Shown: piece by piece, positions 52,644 through 61,507 of the stretch
How the letters are laid out: each line of letters opens with the position of its first letter
How positions within the stretch are numbered: position 1 is the stretch's first letter
Origin: Streptomyces sp. CGMCC 4.7035
Lineage (GTDB): Bacteria > Actinomycetota > Actinomycetes > Streptomycetales > Streptomycetaceae
DNA: 64,000 bases
Assembly: GCF_031583065.1 (NCBI RefSeq)
Contig: NZ_CP134053.1
Coordinates: 992,001 to 1,056,000, forward strand
Direction of reading: 5' to 3'
Notes under the pieces: generated by a model
Told to the model about the DNA's origin: nothing
The model's input: only the letters and a program-made list of their open reading frames with translations
Databases searched by the model: none
Position numbers and translations under genes: made by a program

Positions 52644-53426
52644 TCACGCCCCGGAAACCCCTCGGAGCGGCAGCCGCCGGAACAGTGGCCGCGGGACGTG
52701 CCGCAGCGCCGACATGACCAGTCGCAGGGCCCCGGGCACCCACACCGTCTCCGAGCGGCGCCTGAGGCCCAGCTCGATCGCCGTGGCGACCCTCTCGGGC
52801 GTGGTGGCCGGCGGCACCTCCTCGCGGTCGGCCGTCCTGCGGGTACGGACGAACCCGGGGCGTACGACCATGACGTGCACCCCGGTGCCGCGCAGTGCGT
52901 CGCCCAGCCCCTGCGCGAAGGCGTCCAGCCCCGCCTTGCTGGAGCCGTAGATGAAGTCGGATCGGCGGGCCCGCTCCCCGGCGACCGACGACAGCACCAC
53001 CAGCGCGCCGTGGCCCTGCGCCTGGAGGGCGGTGGCGCACACGAGACCCGCGGAGACCGCGCCCGTGTAGTTGGTCTGAGCGACGCGTGCCGCGGCCACC
53101 GGGTCGCGCTCGTCGGTCGCCTGGTCGCCGAGCACGCCGAACGCGAGCAGCACCATGTCGACGGGGCCCTCCGCGAACACCTTGCCGAGCGTGCTCTCGT
53201 GGGCCTCCGGGTCGAGCGCGTCGAAGGCGACCGTACGGGTGTCGGCACCGAGTCCGCGCAGGTGCTCGGCGGCCTTCTCCAGTTCGGGGGAGGGGCGCCC
53301 GGCCAGCCACACCGTACGGGTGCGCCGGGCGATCAGACGGCGCGCCGTGGCCAGCGCGATCTCGGAGGTGCCGCCGAGGATCAGCAGGGACTGCGGCGGG
53401 CCGAAGGCGTCCTTGAGGGCAGGCAT
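52644..53426 (-). CDS. SDR-family reductase, DprE2-like
   Basis: 260 residues. NADPH-binding 'LLILGGTSEIALATARRLIA' (GGTSEI as in DprE2 rather than TGxxxGIG), 'LAFGVLGDQ', Ser of 'VLSSVAGERARRSDFIYGSS' and the active-site YxxxK in 'IYGSSKAGLD'. This pattern is that of decaprenylphosphoryl-2-keto-ribose reductase, which with DprE1 makes decaprenylphosphoryl arabinose in mycobacteria; in Streptomyces the product is uncertain. DprE1 is not adjacent. ATG 53426 has TACGGT 7 nt upstream and no RBS, so a leaderless mRNA is likely. Convergent with the 2H phosphoesterase. Confidence 0.85.
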   Translation of the reverse strand: MPALKDAFGPPQSLLILGGTSEIALATARRLIARRTRTVWLAGRPSPELEKAAEHLRGLGADTRTVAFDALDPEAHESTLGKVFAEGPVDMVLLAFGVLGDQATDERDPVAAARVAQTNYTGAVSAGLVCATALQAQGHGALVVLSSVAGERARRSDFIYGSSKAGLDAFAQGLGDALRGTGVHVMVVRPGFVRTRRTADREEVPPATTPERVATAIELGLRRRSETVWVPGALRLVMSALRHVPRPLFRRLPLRGVSGA

Positions 53427-53433
53427 GAGCGTG

Positions 53434-53439
53434 ACCGTA
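53434..53439 (-). promoter_or_regulatory. putative -10 box (TACGGT) of the DprE2-like gene
   Basis: Minus strand TACGGT, 7 nt before the ATG at 53426, no RBS. Confidence 0.45.
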
Positions 53440-53597
53440 GCGCCGCCGAAAGGACATCACCGGGCAATCGCCCCCGCCTTGTGGGGCTCCTCACCGGAAC
53501 GGGTGATTCACGGGATCCGCCCAAGGCTGCCGTGCCCTGCGGTTCCTGGGTACCCGGACACTGGTCCTCCGCGTCTTTCGGGGCGAAGGAGAACGGC

Positions 53598-53649
53598 GAG
53601 GGATCACAACAAAGGATCACAACAAAGGATCACGGCGAAGGATCACGCG
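53598..53649 (+). repeat. four tandem 13-bp units, each with an SD-like AAGGA
   Basis: GAGGGATCACAAC, AAAGGATCACAAC, AAAGGATCACGGC and GAAGGATCACGCG follow each other from 53598. Each contains AGGGA or AAGGA followed by TCAC, resembling the anti-SD target AGGAGGTGATC. The block ends 26 nt before the start codon of the YihY gene. Confidence 0.8.
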
Positions 53650-53675
53650 GAGCGGTCCGAGGGGAGAGTCGGAGC

Positions 53676-54587
53676 ATGGACTGGCTGAAGAAGCTTCCCG
53701 GCGTCGGGCCGCTCGTCACCCGCCTCATGGCCACGCACGCCTGGCGCTCGTACGAACGCCTCGACCGCGTGAAGTGGACCCGGCTCGCCGCCGCGATGAC
53801 GTTCATCAGCTTCGTGGCGCTCTTCCCGCTGCTCACCTTCGCCGCCGCGATCGCCGCAGCGACGCTCAGCGGGGCCCAGCAGGACACGCTGCAGAAGAAG
53901 ATCGCCGAGCAGTTCCCCGGCATCTCCGGCCAGCTCGACATCCACGGACTCGTCCAGAACGCCGGCACCGTCGGCGTCATCGCCGGCGCCACGCTGTTCT
54001 TCATCGGCATCGGCTGGGTCGGCCAGATGCGCGACTGCCTGCGCGCGGTGTGGGAGCTGCCGGACGGCGACGAGAACCCCGTGCTGCGCAAGGTCAAGGA
54101 CGGCGTGGTGCTCGTCGGCCTGGGCGGCGCGGTCCTCATCACCCTCGCCGCGTCCACCGTCGCCTCCGCGCTGGTCGGCCGGCTCGCCGGGCTGCTCGGC
54201 TTCGACGAGGCCGGCTGGGGCAGCCTCCTGCTGCGGATCGCCGCGTTCCTCGTCGCCGTCCTCGCCGACTTCCTGGTCCTGCTGTACGTCCTCACGCTGC
54301 TGCCCGGCGTGGAGCCCCCGCGCCGCAGGCTGGTGGTCGCCGGCCTGATCGGCGCGGTCGGCTTCGAACTGCTCAAGCTGCTGCTCAGCGGCTATATCCA
54401 GGGCGTCGCCGCGAAGAGCATGTACGGCGCCTTCGGGGTGCCGGTCGCGCTGCTGCTGTGGATCAACTTCACCGCGAAACTCATCCTGTTCTGCGCCGCC
54501 TGGACAGCGACGCGGAGCAGCGGCGCGGACGGGGTCAGGGGCGCGGGCGACGGCGTACCAGATCAGGCAGCGGCCAGCGGCGGTTGA
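53676..54587 (+). CDS. YihY/BrkB-family membrane protein
   Basis: 303 residues with six membrane segments and a cytoplasmic N-terminus. Family-typical features: 'RLAAAMTFISFVALFPLLTF', 'GVIAGATLFFIGIGWVGQMR', 'DCLRAVWELPD', 'VLLYVLTLLPGVEPPRRRLV' and 'YGAFGVPVALLLWINFTAKL'. Once misnamed RNase BN; the true role is unclear. ATG 53676 has GGGGAGAG 7 nt upstream; tandem AAGGA repeats lie further up. Its last 53 bases overlap the convergent D-Ala-D-Ala carboxypeptidase gene. Confidence 0.9.
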   Translation: MDWLKKLPGVGPLVTRLMATHAWRSYERLDRVKWTRLAAAMTFISFVALFPLLTFAAAIAAATLSGAQQDTLQKKIAEQFPGISGQLDIHGLVQNAGTVGVIAGATLFFIGIGWVGQMRDCLRAVWELPDGDENPVLRKVKDGVVLVGLGGAVLITLAASTVASALVGRLAGLLGFDEAGWGSLLLRIAAFLVAVLADFLVLLYVLTLLPGVEPPRRRLVVAGLIGAVGFELLKLLLSGYIQGVAAKSMYGAFGVPVALLLWINFTAKLILFCAAWTATRSSGADGVRGAGDGVPDQAAASGG

Positions 54588-55836
54588 CCAGGAATCCGCC
54601 CCCGGCCAGCAGCACGAGAAGGCCACCGGCGAGGGCGAATGCCACGCCCATGCCGCTGGAGCCGCTCTCCCTCACGGTGGCGGCCACCGGCTTGGCGGAC
54701 TGCTTGCCCGCGCCCGTGGCGGACGGGGTCGCTGTGGGCCGGGTTTCCGTGTCCGCGCCCTTCGGGGGGACGAGCTCGCCCACCGGCGTCACCTTGCCGG
54801 CCGCGGCGAAGCCCCAGTCGAGCAGTTGGGCGGTCTCCTTGTAGACCTCGTTGTGCTCGTGCTTCTCCGGGTTCATGACCGTGACGAGCAGCACCTTGCC
54901 GCCCCGTTCGGCGACACCCGTGAAGGTGGCGCCCGCGTTGGTGGTGTTGCCGTTCTTCACACCCGCGATGCCCTGGTACGGCGTGATGTCGGTGTCCCCG
55001 GCCAGCAGCCGGTTGGTGTTCTGGATCTCGAAGGACCCACGGGTCTTCTTGCCCTTCTTCTTCTCCGTTGTCTCGCCGGGAAAGTTCGCCCGGACCGTGG
55101 AGCAGTACTCCCGGAAGTCCTTCTTCTGGAGTCCGGAGCGGGCGAACAGCGTCAGGTCGTACGCCGACGAGACCTGGCGCGCGGCGTCGTACCCGTCGGG
55201 GCTGACCACGTGCGTGTCGAGCGCCTGAAGCTCCTCGGCGTGGGCCTGCATGTCCTGGACGGTCTGCGCTATGCCGTGGTTCATCGCGGACAGCACGTGC
55301 ACGGCGTCGTTGCCGGAGCGAAGGAAGACGCCGAGCCACAGGTCGCGGACCGTGTAGGTCTCGCCCTCCTTTATCCCGACCATGCTGGAGCCGGACCCTA
55401 TGCCGGCCAGGTCGGAGGGGACCACCTTGTGCTCCTCGGTCTTCGGGAACCTGGGCAGCACGGTGTCGGCGAACAGCATCTTCAGGGTGCTCGCCGGGGG
55501 CAGCCGCCAGTGCGCGTTGTGGGCGGCGAGGACATCACCGGACTCGGCGTCCGCGACGATCCAGGACCGCGCGGTGATGTCCTTCGGGAGCACCGGGGCG
55601 CCGACGCCGAGGTTCACCTGGGTGCCCGGCTTGCCGAGCAGCTCGCCGCCCACCGTCGACATCACGGCCGGGGGCGTGGCCGACGGTGAGGCGGTCGGGC
55701 TCTGCGTGGCCGAGGGCGAGGCGGTCGGGCTCTGCGTGTCCGCGAACGCGGTCGCGGGGGCGGCGAGAGAGAGGGACAACACGGCGGCGGTGGTGACCGG
55801 CAGGCGGCGCCTGGCGATCTTCTTCAGGGCGGACAC
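54535..55836 (-). CDS. D-alanyl-D-alanine carboxypeptidase (class A low-mass PBP)
   Basis: 433 residues. Trims the terminal D-Ala of peptidoglycan stem peptides outside the membrane. Signal peptide (about 1-32), then a Thr/Ser/Pro stretch encoded by a 30-bp duplication. Catalytic motifs: SxxK in 'PPASTLKMLF', SxN in 'LRSGNDAVH', and KTG replaced by KNG in 'GIAGVKNGNTTNAG'. A Pro/Thr linker and a C-terminal membrane helix ('GVAFALAGGLLVLLAGGGFL') with a basic tail anchor it. The GTG 55836 start is probably leaderless (TACTTT 7 nt upstream). It overlaps the YihY gene tail-to-tail. Confidence 0.9.
   Translation of the reverse strand: MSALKKIARRRLPVTTAAVLSLSLAAPATAFADTQSPTASPSATQSPTASPSATPPAVMSTVGGELLGKPGTQVNLGVGAPVLPKDITARSWIVADAESGDVLAAHNAHWRLPPASTLKMLFADTVLPRFPKTEEHKVVPSDLAGIGSGSSMVGIKEGETYTVRDLWLGVFLRSGNDAVHVLSAMNHGIAQTVQDMQAHAEELQALDTHVVSPDGYDAARQVSSAYDLTLFARSGLQKKDFREYCSTVRANFPGETTEKKKGKKTRGSFEIQNTNRLLAGDTDITPYQGIAGVKNGNTTNAGATFTGVAERGGKVLLVTVMNPEKHEHNEVYKETAQLLDWGFAAAGKVTPVGELVPPKGADTETRPTATPSATGAGKQSAKPVAATVRESGSSGMGVAFALAGGLLVLLAGGGFLVNRRWPLPDLVRRRPRP
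55688..55747 (-). repeat. 30-bp direct duplication encoding the Thr/Ser/Pro linker
   Basis: Two near-identical 30-bp units encode TQSPTASPSA twice just after the signal peptide of the carboxypeptidase. Confidence 0.8.
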
Positions 55837-55843
55837 GGTCGCG

Positions 55844-55849
55844 AAAGTA
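55844..55849 (-). promoter_or_regulatory. putative -10 box (TACTTT) of the carboxypeptidase gene
   Basis: Minus strand TACTTT, 7 nt before the GTG at 55836, no RBS. Confidence 0.45.
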
Positions 55850-55942
55850 CAGGGCGCCGGACGGGAAGTCCCGTCGTATCCCAGCCGTTGATCCCGACCC
55901 CACGGCGAGCGCCCCCGCAGCGAGCGCCCCGGAGAGAAAAGC

Positions 55943-55948
55943 GATACT
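55943..55948 (+). promoter_or_regulatory. putative -10 box (GATACT) of the SCO4848-like gene
   Basis: GATACT lies 6 nt before the ATG at 55955, again without an RBS in the gap. Confidence 0.35.
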
Positions 55949-55954
55949 GAACTC

Positions 55955-56197
55955 ATGAAGCTCAGCCGCCCCATCTCCTGGTTCCTGCTCGCCTTCGGGG
56001 TCTGGAGCTGGGTCATCTGGATCACTTTCGTCAAGAATCTGTGGAAGGACGGCAGCGGGCTCGCGTTCGACGACGCGGGGGATCCGACGGCGTACTTCTG
56101 GGTGCACCTGACGCTCGCCGTCGTTTCCTTCGTCTTGGGGACCGTCATCGGCATCATCGGGTTGCGCGGACTGCGCGCGCTGCGACGTACGCCATAA
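55955..56197 (+). CDS. SCO4848-family small membrane protein
   Basis: 80 residues with two membrane segments ('SWFLLAFGVWSWVIWITFV' and 'LTLAVVSFVLGTVIGIIGL') joined by an acidic loop ('DGSGLAFDDAGD'). The family is named after the S. coelicolor gene in the same place, between the carboxypeptidase and the metallophosphoesterase. Function unknown. It is 23 bp upstream of the metallophosphoesterase and likely cotranscribed. Confidence 0.82.
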   Translation: MKLSRPISWFLLAFGVWSWVIWITFVKNLWKDGSGLAFDDAGDPTAYFWVHLTLAVVSFVLGTVIGIIGLRGLRALRRTP

Positions 56198-56220
56198 CGG
56201 GGGACGGAAACAACACGGTG

Positions 56221-57510
56221 ATGGTTCTCTTCGTGGTGGTCGCCGTTCTGGCCGTCGTGGCCGTGCTCGCCGCCTTCCACTGGTACGCGTGGCGCCGGCT
56301 GGTCCGTGACACGACCCACGGCCCGGGCCCCGCCCGCCGCACCGGCACCGTGGTGATCGTCGCCGGCCCGGTGCTGATGATCACGGCCCTGGTCGCCGAG
56401 CGTGCCGGAGCCCCCTTCTGGCTCCAGCGCGTCCTGGGCTGGCCGGGTTTCCTGTGGATGGCGTTGTCGATCTACCTGCTGCTCGCGCTGGTGGCGGGCG
56501 AGGCCGTACGGCCGCTGGTACGACGGCTGGTGGAGCGCCGGGCGCGGAAGCAGGAGACGGCACCGCTGAGGGCGCCGGTACCGGCGGGCACGGCGCCGAC
56601 GGAACGGGAAACGGAACCGGAGCCGGAGCGAGAGCCGGAGGCCGAGTCGCCGGACTCCGCGACCGTGTCCACCACACCCGCCGCCCCCTCCCGCCGCCTC
56701 TTCGTCTCCCGGGTCGTCGGCGGAGCGGCCGCCGCCGCGGCGGTCGGCACGGTGGGTTACGGCACGTACGGCGTGCTGCGCGGCCCCGCCGTGAAACGCG
56801 TCACGGTGCCGCTGGCCAAGCTGCCGCGCTCCGCGCACGGTTTCCGCATCGCCGTCGTCAGCGACATCCACCTCGGCCCCGTACTCGGCCGGGGCTTCGC
56901 GCAGCGCGTCGTCGACACGATCAACTCGACGCAACCGGACCTGATCGCGGTCGTCGGCGACCTGGTCGACGGCAGCGTGAAGGACCTGGGCCCGGCGGCG
57001 GCACCGCTGTCGCAGCTGGAGGCCCGCCACGGCAGCTACTTCGTCACCGGCAACCACGAGTACTTCTCCGGCGCGGACCAGTGGGTCGAGGAGGTCCGCC
57101 GGCTCGGTCTGCACCCGCTGGAGAACGCCCGCACGGAGCTGCCCGCCTTCGACCTGGCCGGCGTCAACGACCTGGCGGGCGAGAGCGAGGGCGAGGGCCC
57201 CGACTTCACCAAGGCGCTCGGCGACCGCGACACCTCACGCGCCGTCGTCCTCCTGGCCCACCAGCCGGTCCAGATCCACGAGGCGGTCAGGCACCATGTG
57301 GACCTCCAGCTCTCCGGCCACACCCACGGCGGCCAGCTCTGGCCCGGCAACCTCATCGCCGCCGCCGCCAACCCGACGCTCGCGGGCCTGGACCGCTACG
57401 GCGACACGCAGCTGTACGTGTCACGGGGGGCGGGGGCGTGGGGGCCGCCGACGCGGGTGGGCGCACCGTCGGACATCACGGTGATCGAACTGGCCTCCCG
57501 ACAGGCCTGA
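56221..57510 (+). CDS. membrane metallophosphoesterase
   Basis: 429 residues. Three N-terminal membrane segments (about 1-18, 42-58 and 75-95), a Pro/Glu linker, one further hydrophobic stretch, and a C-terminal calcineurin-like phosphoesterase domain with 'SDIHLGPVLGRGF' (DxH), 'VGDLVDGS' (GDxxD), 'GNHEYFSG' (GNHE), 'LLAHQP' and 'GHTHGGQLW' (GHxH). All metal ligands are present. It resembles YkuE/YaeI-type enzymes that act on phospholipid- or UDP-linked substrates. ATG 56221 is directly preceded by GTG 56218; GGACGGAAAC is upstream. Confidence 0.9.
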   Translation: MVLFVVVAVLAVVAVLAAFHWYAWRRLVRDTTHGPGPARRTGTVVIVAGPVLMITALVAERAGAPFWLQRVLGWPGFLWMALSIYLLLALVAGEAVRPLVRRLVERRARKQETAPLRAPVPAGTAPTERETEPEPEREPEAESPDSATVSTTPAAPSRRLFVSRVVGGAAAAAAVGTVGYGTYGVLRGPAVKRVTVPLAKLPRSAHGFRIAVVSDIHLGPVLGRGFAQRVVDTINSTQPDLIAVVGDLVDGSVKDLGPAAAPLSQLEARHGSYFVTGNHEYFSGADQWVEEVRRLGLHPLENARTELPAFDLAGVNDLAGESEGEGPDFTKALGDRDTSRAVVLLAHQPVQIHEAVRHHVDLQLSGHTHGGQLWPGNLIAAAANPTLAGLDRYGDTQLYVSRGAGAWGPPTRVGAPSDITVIELASRQA

Positions 57511-57694
57511 CGGGGTCGTCCCGGGCGGTGCCCCGGAAAGGCCTGTGAATCACCTGTGAAACCGGCTGGAAACAGCCCCTGGGTAAGTTCTTTCTCATCT
57601 CGCAAGATCCCTCTTCCCCCGGCTGAAACACTGTGATTAGGTGATCCGCGCCACAGGGGAGTGGTATGCGCTGAGGGCCTGGGGAGGGGCGCCG

Positions 57695-59251
57695 ATGCGA
57701 TCGGTTCGCATGCGGATTCTCGCGACTGTGCTGGTACTGGCGGGCGTGGGAGTGGGTGGTTGGCAGTTGCTGCCAGCCGATGAGAACACCGACCGGACGA
57801 TCACGGTCGGGACGACGGACGCCGTGACGTCGCTGGATCCGGCCGGGGCGTACGACGCCGGGTCCTGGGCCCTTTTCAGCAGTGTCTTCCAGTCACTGCT
57901 GACCTTCGAGCCCGATGGCGTCGAACCCGTGCCGGACGCGGCCAAGAGCTGCGCCTTCGTGGGGACGGACCTGCGGACGTACCGCTGCACCCTCCGTGAG
58001 GGCCTCACGTTCCCCGGCGGGCGCACCATGACGGCCGAGGACGTCAAGTACTCCTTCGACCGGGTCAAGCGCATCAACTCGGACGTGGGCCCCGCGTCCC
58101 TGCTTGCGACCCTGCGTTCGGTCGACGCCGACGGGCTCACCGTCACCTTCCATCTGTCCTCGCCCGACGCGACGTTCCCGTTCAAGGTGGCCACCGGCGC
58201 CGGTGCGATCGTCGACCACACCAAGTACCCGGAGAACGGGCTGCGCAAGGACAACAGTGTCGACGGGACCGGTCCGTATGTCCTGACGTCGTATACGAAG
58301 GACGAGAAGGCCGTCCTCGCGCCGAACACGCACTACAAGGGCGACGTCAAGGGCACCGGCAAGCCCGTCCTGCTGCGCTACTACGCCGACCCCGCCGCCC
58401 TGGAGAAGGCGTGGAAGGCCGAGTCCGTCGACGTAGCCACCCGCCAGCTGCCGCCGGCCATGCTCGCAGGTCTCTCGCCGAGCGACCCCAACCAGCGGGT
58501 CAGCGAGGCCGACAGCGCCGAGATCCGCAGCCTGGTCCTGAACACCGCCGCCGGATCGCCGCTGCGCGACTCCCGGGTCCGTCAGGCCATCGCCTCGCTG
58601 ATCAACCGTGAGGAGCTGGTCGACAAGGTGTACGAGGGCACCACCGATGCGTTGTACTCGCTCATCCCGGCCGGCATCACCGGGCACACCACGTCGTTCT
58701 TCGACTCCTACCCCAAGCCCGACGCCAAGAAGGCCCGCGCCCTGCTCACCGCGGCGGGCGTGCACACCCCGGTCCGCTTCACCTACGGCTACGGGAAGGC
58801 CCGCGGCTCCGCCGAGCAGGAGGCCGCGGAGCTGAAGAGGCAGCTGGAGGCGAGCGGGCTGTTCAAGGTGGACGTCAAGGGCTACGAGTGGACCGACTTC
58901 CAGAAGCGGTACGCGAGCGGCAAGCTCGACGCGTGGGCCGTCGGCTGGGTCGCCGACTTCCCGGACCCGGACAACTTCGTCACCCCGCTCGTCGGCACCG
59001 GCAACAGCATGAAGAACGGCTACAGCAACAAGGACGTCGACAACCTGATCCTGGACAGCCAGCGCTACTCGGACCGCAGCCGCACCGACGCCGACTTCCA
59101 GAAGATCCAGCAGACCGTGGCCGTCGACGCCCCGCTGATCCCGCTGTGGCAGCGCAAGGAGTATGTGGTCAGCACCGAGGACGTCGGCGGCGGACAGTAT
59201 CTGTCGGACGGTACCGGCGTCTTCCGCCTCTGGCGGCTGAACTGGATCTGA
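57695..59251 (+). CDS. peptide/nickel-type ABC solute-binding protein (SBP_bac_5)
   Basis: 518 residues. Family pattern: 'TVGTTDAVTSLDPAGAYDAG', 'VFQSLLTFEPDG', 'LREGLTFPGGRTMTAEDVKY' (in part), 'DGTGPYVLTSYTKDEKAVL' and 'AVGWVADFPDPDNFVTPLV'. The N-terminal hydrophobic segment (about 7-24) has no lipobox Cys, so it is a signal or a membrane anchor rather than a lipoprotein. No permease or ATPase gene is adjacent. ATG 57695 has GGAGGGG 5 nt upstream. It is convergent with the two-component system. Confidence 0.9.
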   Translation: MRSVRMRILATVLVLAGVGVGGWQLLPADENTDRTITVGTTDAVTSLDPAGAYDAGSWALFSSVFQSLLTFEPDGVEPVPDAAKSCAFVGTDLRTYRCTLREGLTFPGGRTMTAEDVKYSFDRVKRINSDVGPASLLATLRSVDADGLTVTFHLSSPDATFPFKVATGAGAIVDHTKYPENGLRKDNSVDGTGPYVLTSYTKDEKAVLAPNTHYKGDVKGTGKPVLLRYYADPAALEKAWKAESVDVATRQLPPAMLAGLSPSDPNQRVSEADSAEIRSLVLNTAAGSPLRDSRVRQAIASLINREELVDKVYEGTTDALYSLIPAGITGHTTSFFDSYPKPDAKKARALLTAAGVHTPVRFTYGYGKARGSAEQEAAELKRQLEASGLFKVDVKGYEWTDFQKRYASGKLDAWAVGWVADFPDPDNFVTPLVGTGNSMKNGYSNKDVDNLILDSQRYSDRSRTDADFQKIQQTVAVDAPLIPLWQRKEYVVSTEDVGGGQYLSDGTGVFRLWRLNWI

Positions 59252-59312
59252 CGCCCGGTGTGTGTCCCCGGGGGCGGAGCCCCCGGGGACGGCCATACGG
59301 CCACCCGTGGTC

Positions 59313-60770
59313 TCAGCAGTGCCCCCGCGCCGGCAGCGTCACCGTCACCGTCAACCCCTCGCCCGGCGCCGTCCGCACCGTGACCTGCCCGCCGTGCGCC
59401 GCCACCACGGCCTGCACGATCGCCATCCCGAGCCCGCTGCCCGCGCCCCCGCCCGCACGGAAGAAGCGGTCGAAGACGCGTGCGGCGTCCTCCTCCTTGA
59501 GCCCCGGCCCCTCGTCGGCCACGCACAGCCGTACGACGCCGTCCTCGCGCTCCAGCCCGAGCCGTACCGGTACGTCGGCGGGCGTGTGGACCCGGACGTT
59601 CGCCACGAGATTGCCGAGCACCTGCCGCAGCCCGGACTCGTCGGCCCGCACCAGCAGCGCGCCGTCCGCCCGCACGGCCACCGGCCGCCCCGGCTGCTGG
59701 GCTCGCAGGTCCTCCGCCGCGTCCCGCACCAGACGGCTCACATCGACATTCCTGAAGCGGAGTTCGGGCCGCTGGTCCAGACGCGCGAGGGTGAGGAGTT
59801 CGTCGACCAGGCGGCCCATCCGGTCCGCCTCGGCCATCATCCGCTCCCACGACCGCTTGCGCTCGTCCGGGTCGGTCAGCATCCCCTTGTCGTACAGCTG
59901 GAGGTAGCCGCGTATCGCCGACAGCGGCGTGCGCAGCTCGTGCGAGGCGTCCGCGACGAAGCGGCGCAGCTGGGCGGCGCTGCGCTCGCGCGTCCGGTAC
60001 GCCGACTCCACCTGGTGGAGCATGGAGTTGAGGGACGTGCGCAGCTGCTCGACCTCCAGGGTGGTCTCCTTGCTGGAGGGCACGCGCCGGGTCAGATCAC
60101 CCTCGGCGATCGCCGACGACGTCTCCACCATGTCCTCCAGCGGCCGCATCCGGCGGCCCACGCTGATCATCGTCAGCACGGCGAGCAGCGCCAGCAGCAG
60201 GGTCCCGACGGCGAGATCGAGCTTGAGTGCCTTGGCGACACCCGTGTGCAGTACCCCGGTGGAGCGGGCGAGCAGCACGTACGTGCCGTCGGCGAGCCGC
60301 GCCCCGGTCACGCGGTACGGGTCGCCGCGCAGAGAGACGTCGTGCGGCTCCTCGTCCTTGACGAGTGCGGCCGGATCGTCGACCGCGGCGGCGAGCGCCT
60401 GCTGGGCGGCGGTGGGCTTCAGACCGGCGATGGTGAGCACGGTGCCGTGCCGGTCGACGGCCGCGAAGACGTTGTCCGGGTTCGGAGAGTCGCCGCCGCT
60501 GTGCGGCAGCAGCCGGTCGCGGACGACGGTCAGCGCGCTCAGTGAGTCGATCTCCTGCATGGTCAGCCCCGAACGCGCCAGTGAGTCGCGGGACTTGGTC
60601 AGCTCGGTGTCGATCTGTCCGAGCACGTAGTGCCGCATGCCCATCAGGCTGATGGCCGTCGCCGCGACGATGCCGAGCGCCAGCAGCCCCACGTTCGCCA
60701 GCGTCAGCTTGCCCCGCAGGGAGTGGATGCCGCGCGGCCGGAGCAGCGGCGGGAGCCTGAGGAAGGTCAT
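59313..60770 (-). CDS. sensor histidine kinase
   Basis: 485 residues. Two membrane helices (about 20-40 and 160-180) flank an outer sensor domain; a HAMP linker, then the H-box 'ADASHELRTPLSAIRG' with His277, N-box 'GNLVANVRVHTP', G1 'VADEGPGLKEED' and G2 'GGGAGSGLGMAIV'. The N-box has Val-Arg-Val where Ala-Xaa-Lys is usual (NLVANVRVHT), otherwise intact. The ATG overlaps the stop of the response regulator gene (ATGA), so both form one operon. Confidence 0.95.
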   Translation of the reverse strand: MTFLRLPPLLRPRGIHSLRGKLTLANVGLLALGIVAATAISLMGMRHYVLGQIDTELTKSRDSLARSGLTMQEIDSLSALTVVRDRLLPHSGGDSPNPDNVFAAVDRHGTVLTIAGLKPTAAQQALAAAVDDPAALVKDEEPHDVSLRGDPYRVTGARLADGTYVLLARSTGVLHTGVAKALKLDLAVGTLLLALLAVLTMISVGRRMRPLEDMVETSSAIAEGDLTRRVPSSKETTLEVEQLRTSLNSMLHQVESAYRTRERSAAQLRRFVADASHELRTPLSAIRGYLQLYDKGMLTDPDERKRSWERMMAEADRMGRLVDELLTLARLDQRPELRFRNVDVSRLVRDAAEDLRAQQPGRPVAVRADGALLVRADESGLRQVLGNLVANVRVHTPADVPVRLGLEREDGVVRLCVADEGPGLKEEDAARVFDRFFRAGGGAGSGLGMAIVQAVVAAHGGQVTVRTAPGEGLTVTVTLPARGHC

Positions 60771-61495
60771 GCCAGCCCGTATCCCACGCCCCGCCGCGTG
60801 GTGATCACCGGCGGTCCGAGCACGTCCAGCTTGCGGCGCAGATAACTGATGTACGTCTCGACGACCGTGGACTCCGGCGGCGTGTGCTCGTACTGCCACA
60901 CATGGCGCAGCAGCTGCTCCTTGGGCACGATCCGACCGCCGTTGCGCACCAGGAAGCGCAGCAGCGCGTACTCGGTGGGGGTCAGCTCGACCGAGTTTCC
61001 CGCCCGGTGCACCGAGTACGTCGTCTCGTCCAGCTCCAGGTCGCCGTAGCGCAGTGGCGGGCGCTGGGGCAGTACGTCGGCCGGGCGCGTACGGCGCAGC
61101 ACGGCCCGTACCCGGGCGATCACCTCGTCGATGTTGAACGGCTTGGTGATGTAGTCGTCGCCGAAGCCGAGTGCGCCGACGACCTCGGCGGGCGCGTCAC
61201 GCGCGGTGACGAAGACGAGCGCCAGGTCCGGCTGCCGCGCGCGGAGCTCACGGCCCAGCGCGCGTCCGTCGCCGTCCGGCAGCATCACGTCCAGCAGGGC
61301 CGCGTCGGGCCGGGTGCGTTCGGCGAGCGCGAGCGCCTCGCGGACGGTGCCCGCCGTCATCACCTGGAAGCGGTGGTAGCGCAGGGCGATCGCCAGGACG
61401 TCCGCGATGCTCTCCTCGTCCTCGACGACGAGGACGGTCGCCCCCTCGTGAGCCCCCTCGTGGGTTCCCTCGTGCGCTGCCTTGTTGGCGGTCAT
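60767..61495 (-). CDS. OmpR-family response regulator
   Basis: 242 residues. Receiver domain with phospho-acceptor Asp69 in 'ALLDVMLPDGDG', acidic pair in 'VVEDEES' and Lys of 'YITKPFN'. The winged-helix C-terminus has 'LTPTEYALLRFLVRNGGRIV' and 'VVETYISYLRRKLD'. A short N-terminal 'HEGTHEGAHEG' His/Glu/Gly repeat precedes the receiver. ATG 61495 has GATACT 6 nt upstream and no clear RBS. Divergent from the MMPL gene, which it may control. Confidence 0.95.
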   Translation of the reverse strand: MTANKAAHEGTHEGAHEGATVLVVEDEESIADVLAIALRYHRFQVMTAGTVREALALAERTRPDAALLDVMLPDGDGRALGRELRARQPDLALVFVTARDAPAEVVGALGFGDDYITKPFNIDEVIARVRAVLRRTRPADVLPQRPPLRYGDLELDETTYSVHRAGNSVELTPTEYALLRFLVRNGGRIVPKEQLLRHVWQYEHTPPESTVVETYISYLRRKLDVLGPPVITTRRGVGYGLA

Positions 61496-61501
61496 GCCCC
61501 C

Positions 61502-61507
61502 AGTATC
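61502..61507 (-). promoter_or_regulatory. putative -10 box (GATACT) of the two-component operon
   Basis: Minus strand GATACT, 6 nt before the ATG at 61495. Confidence 0.35.
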
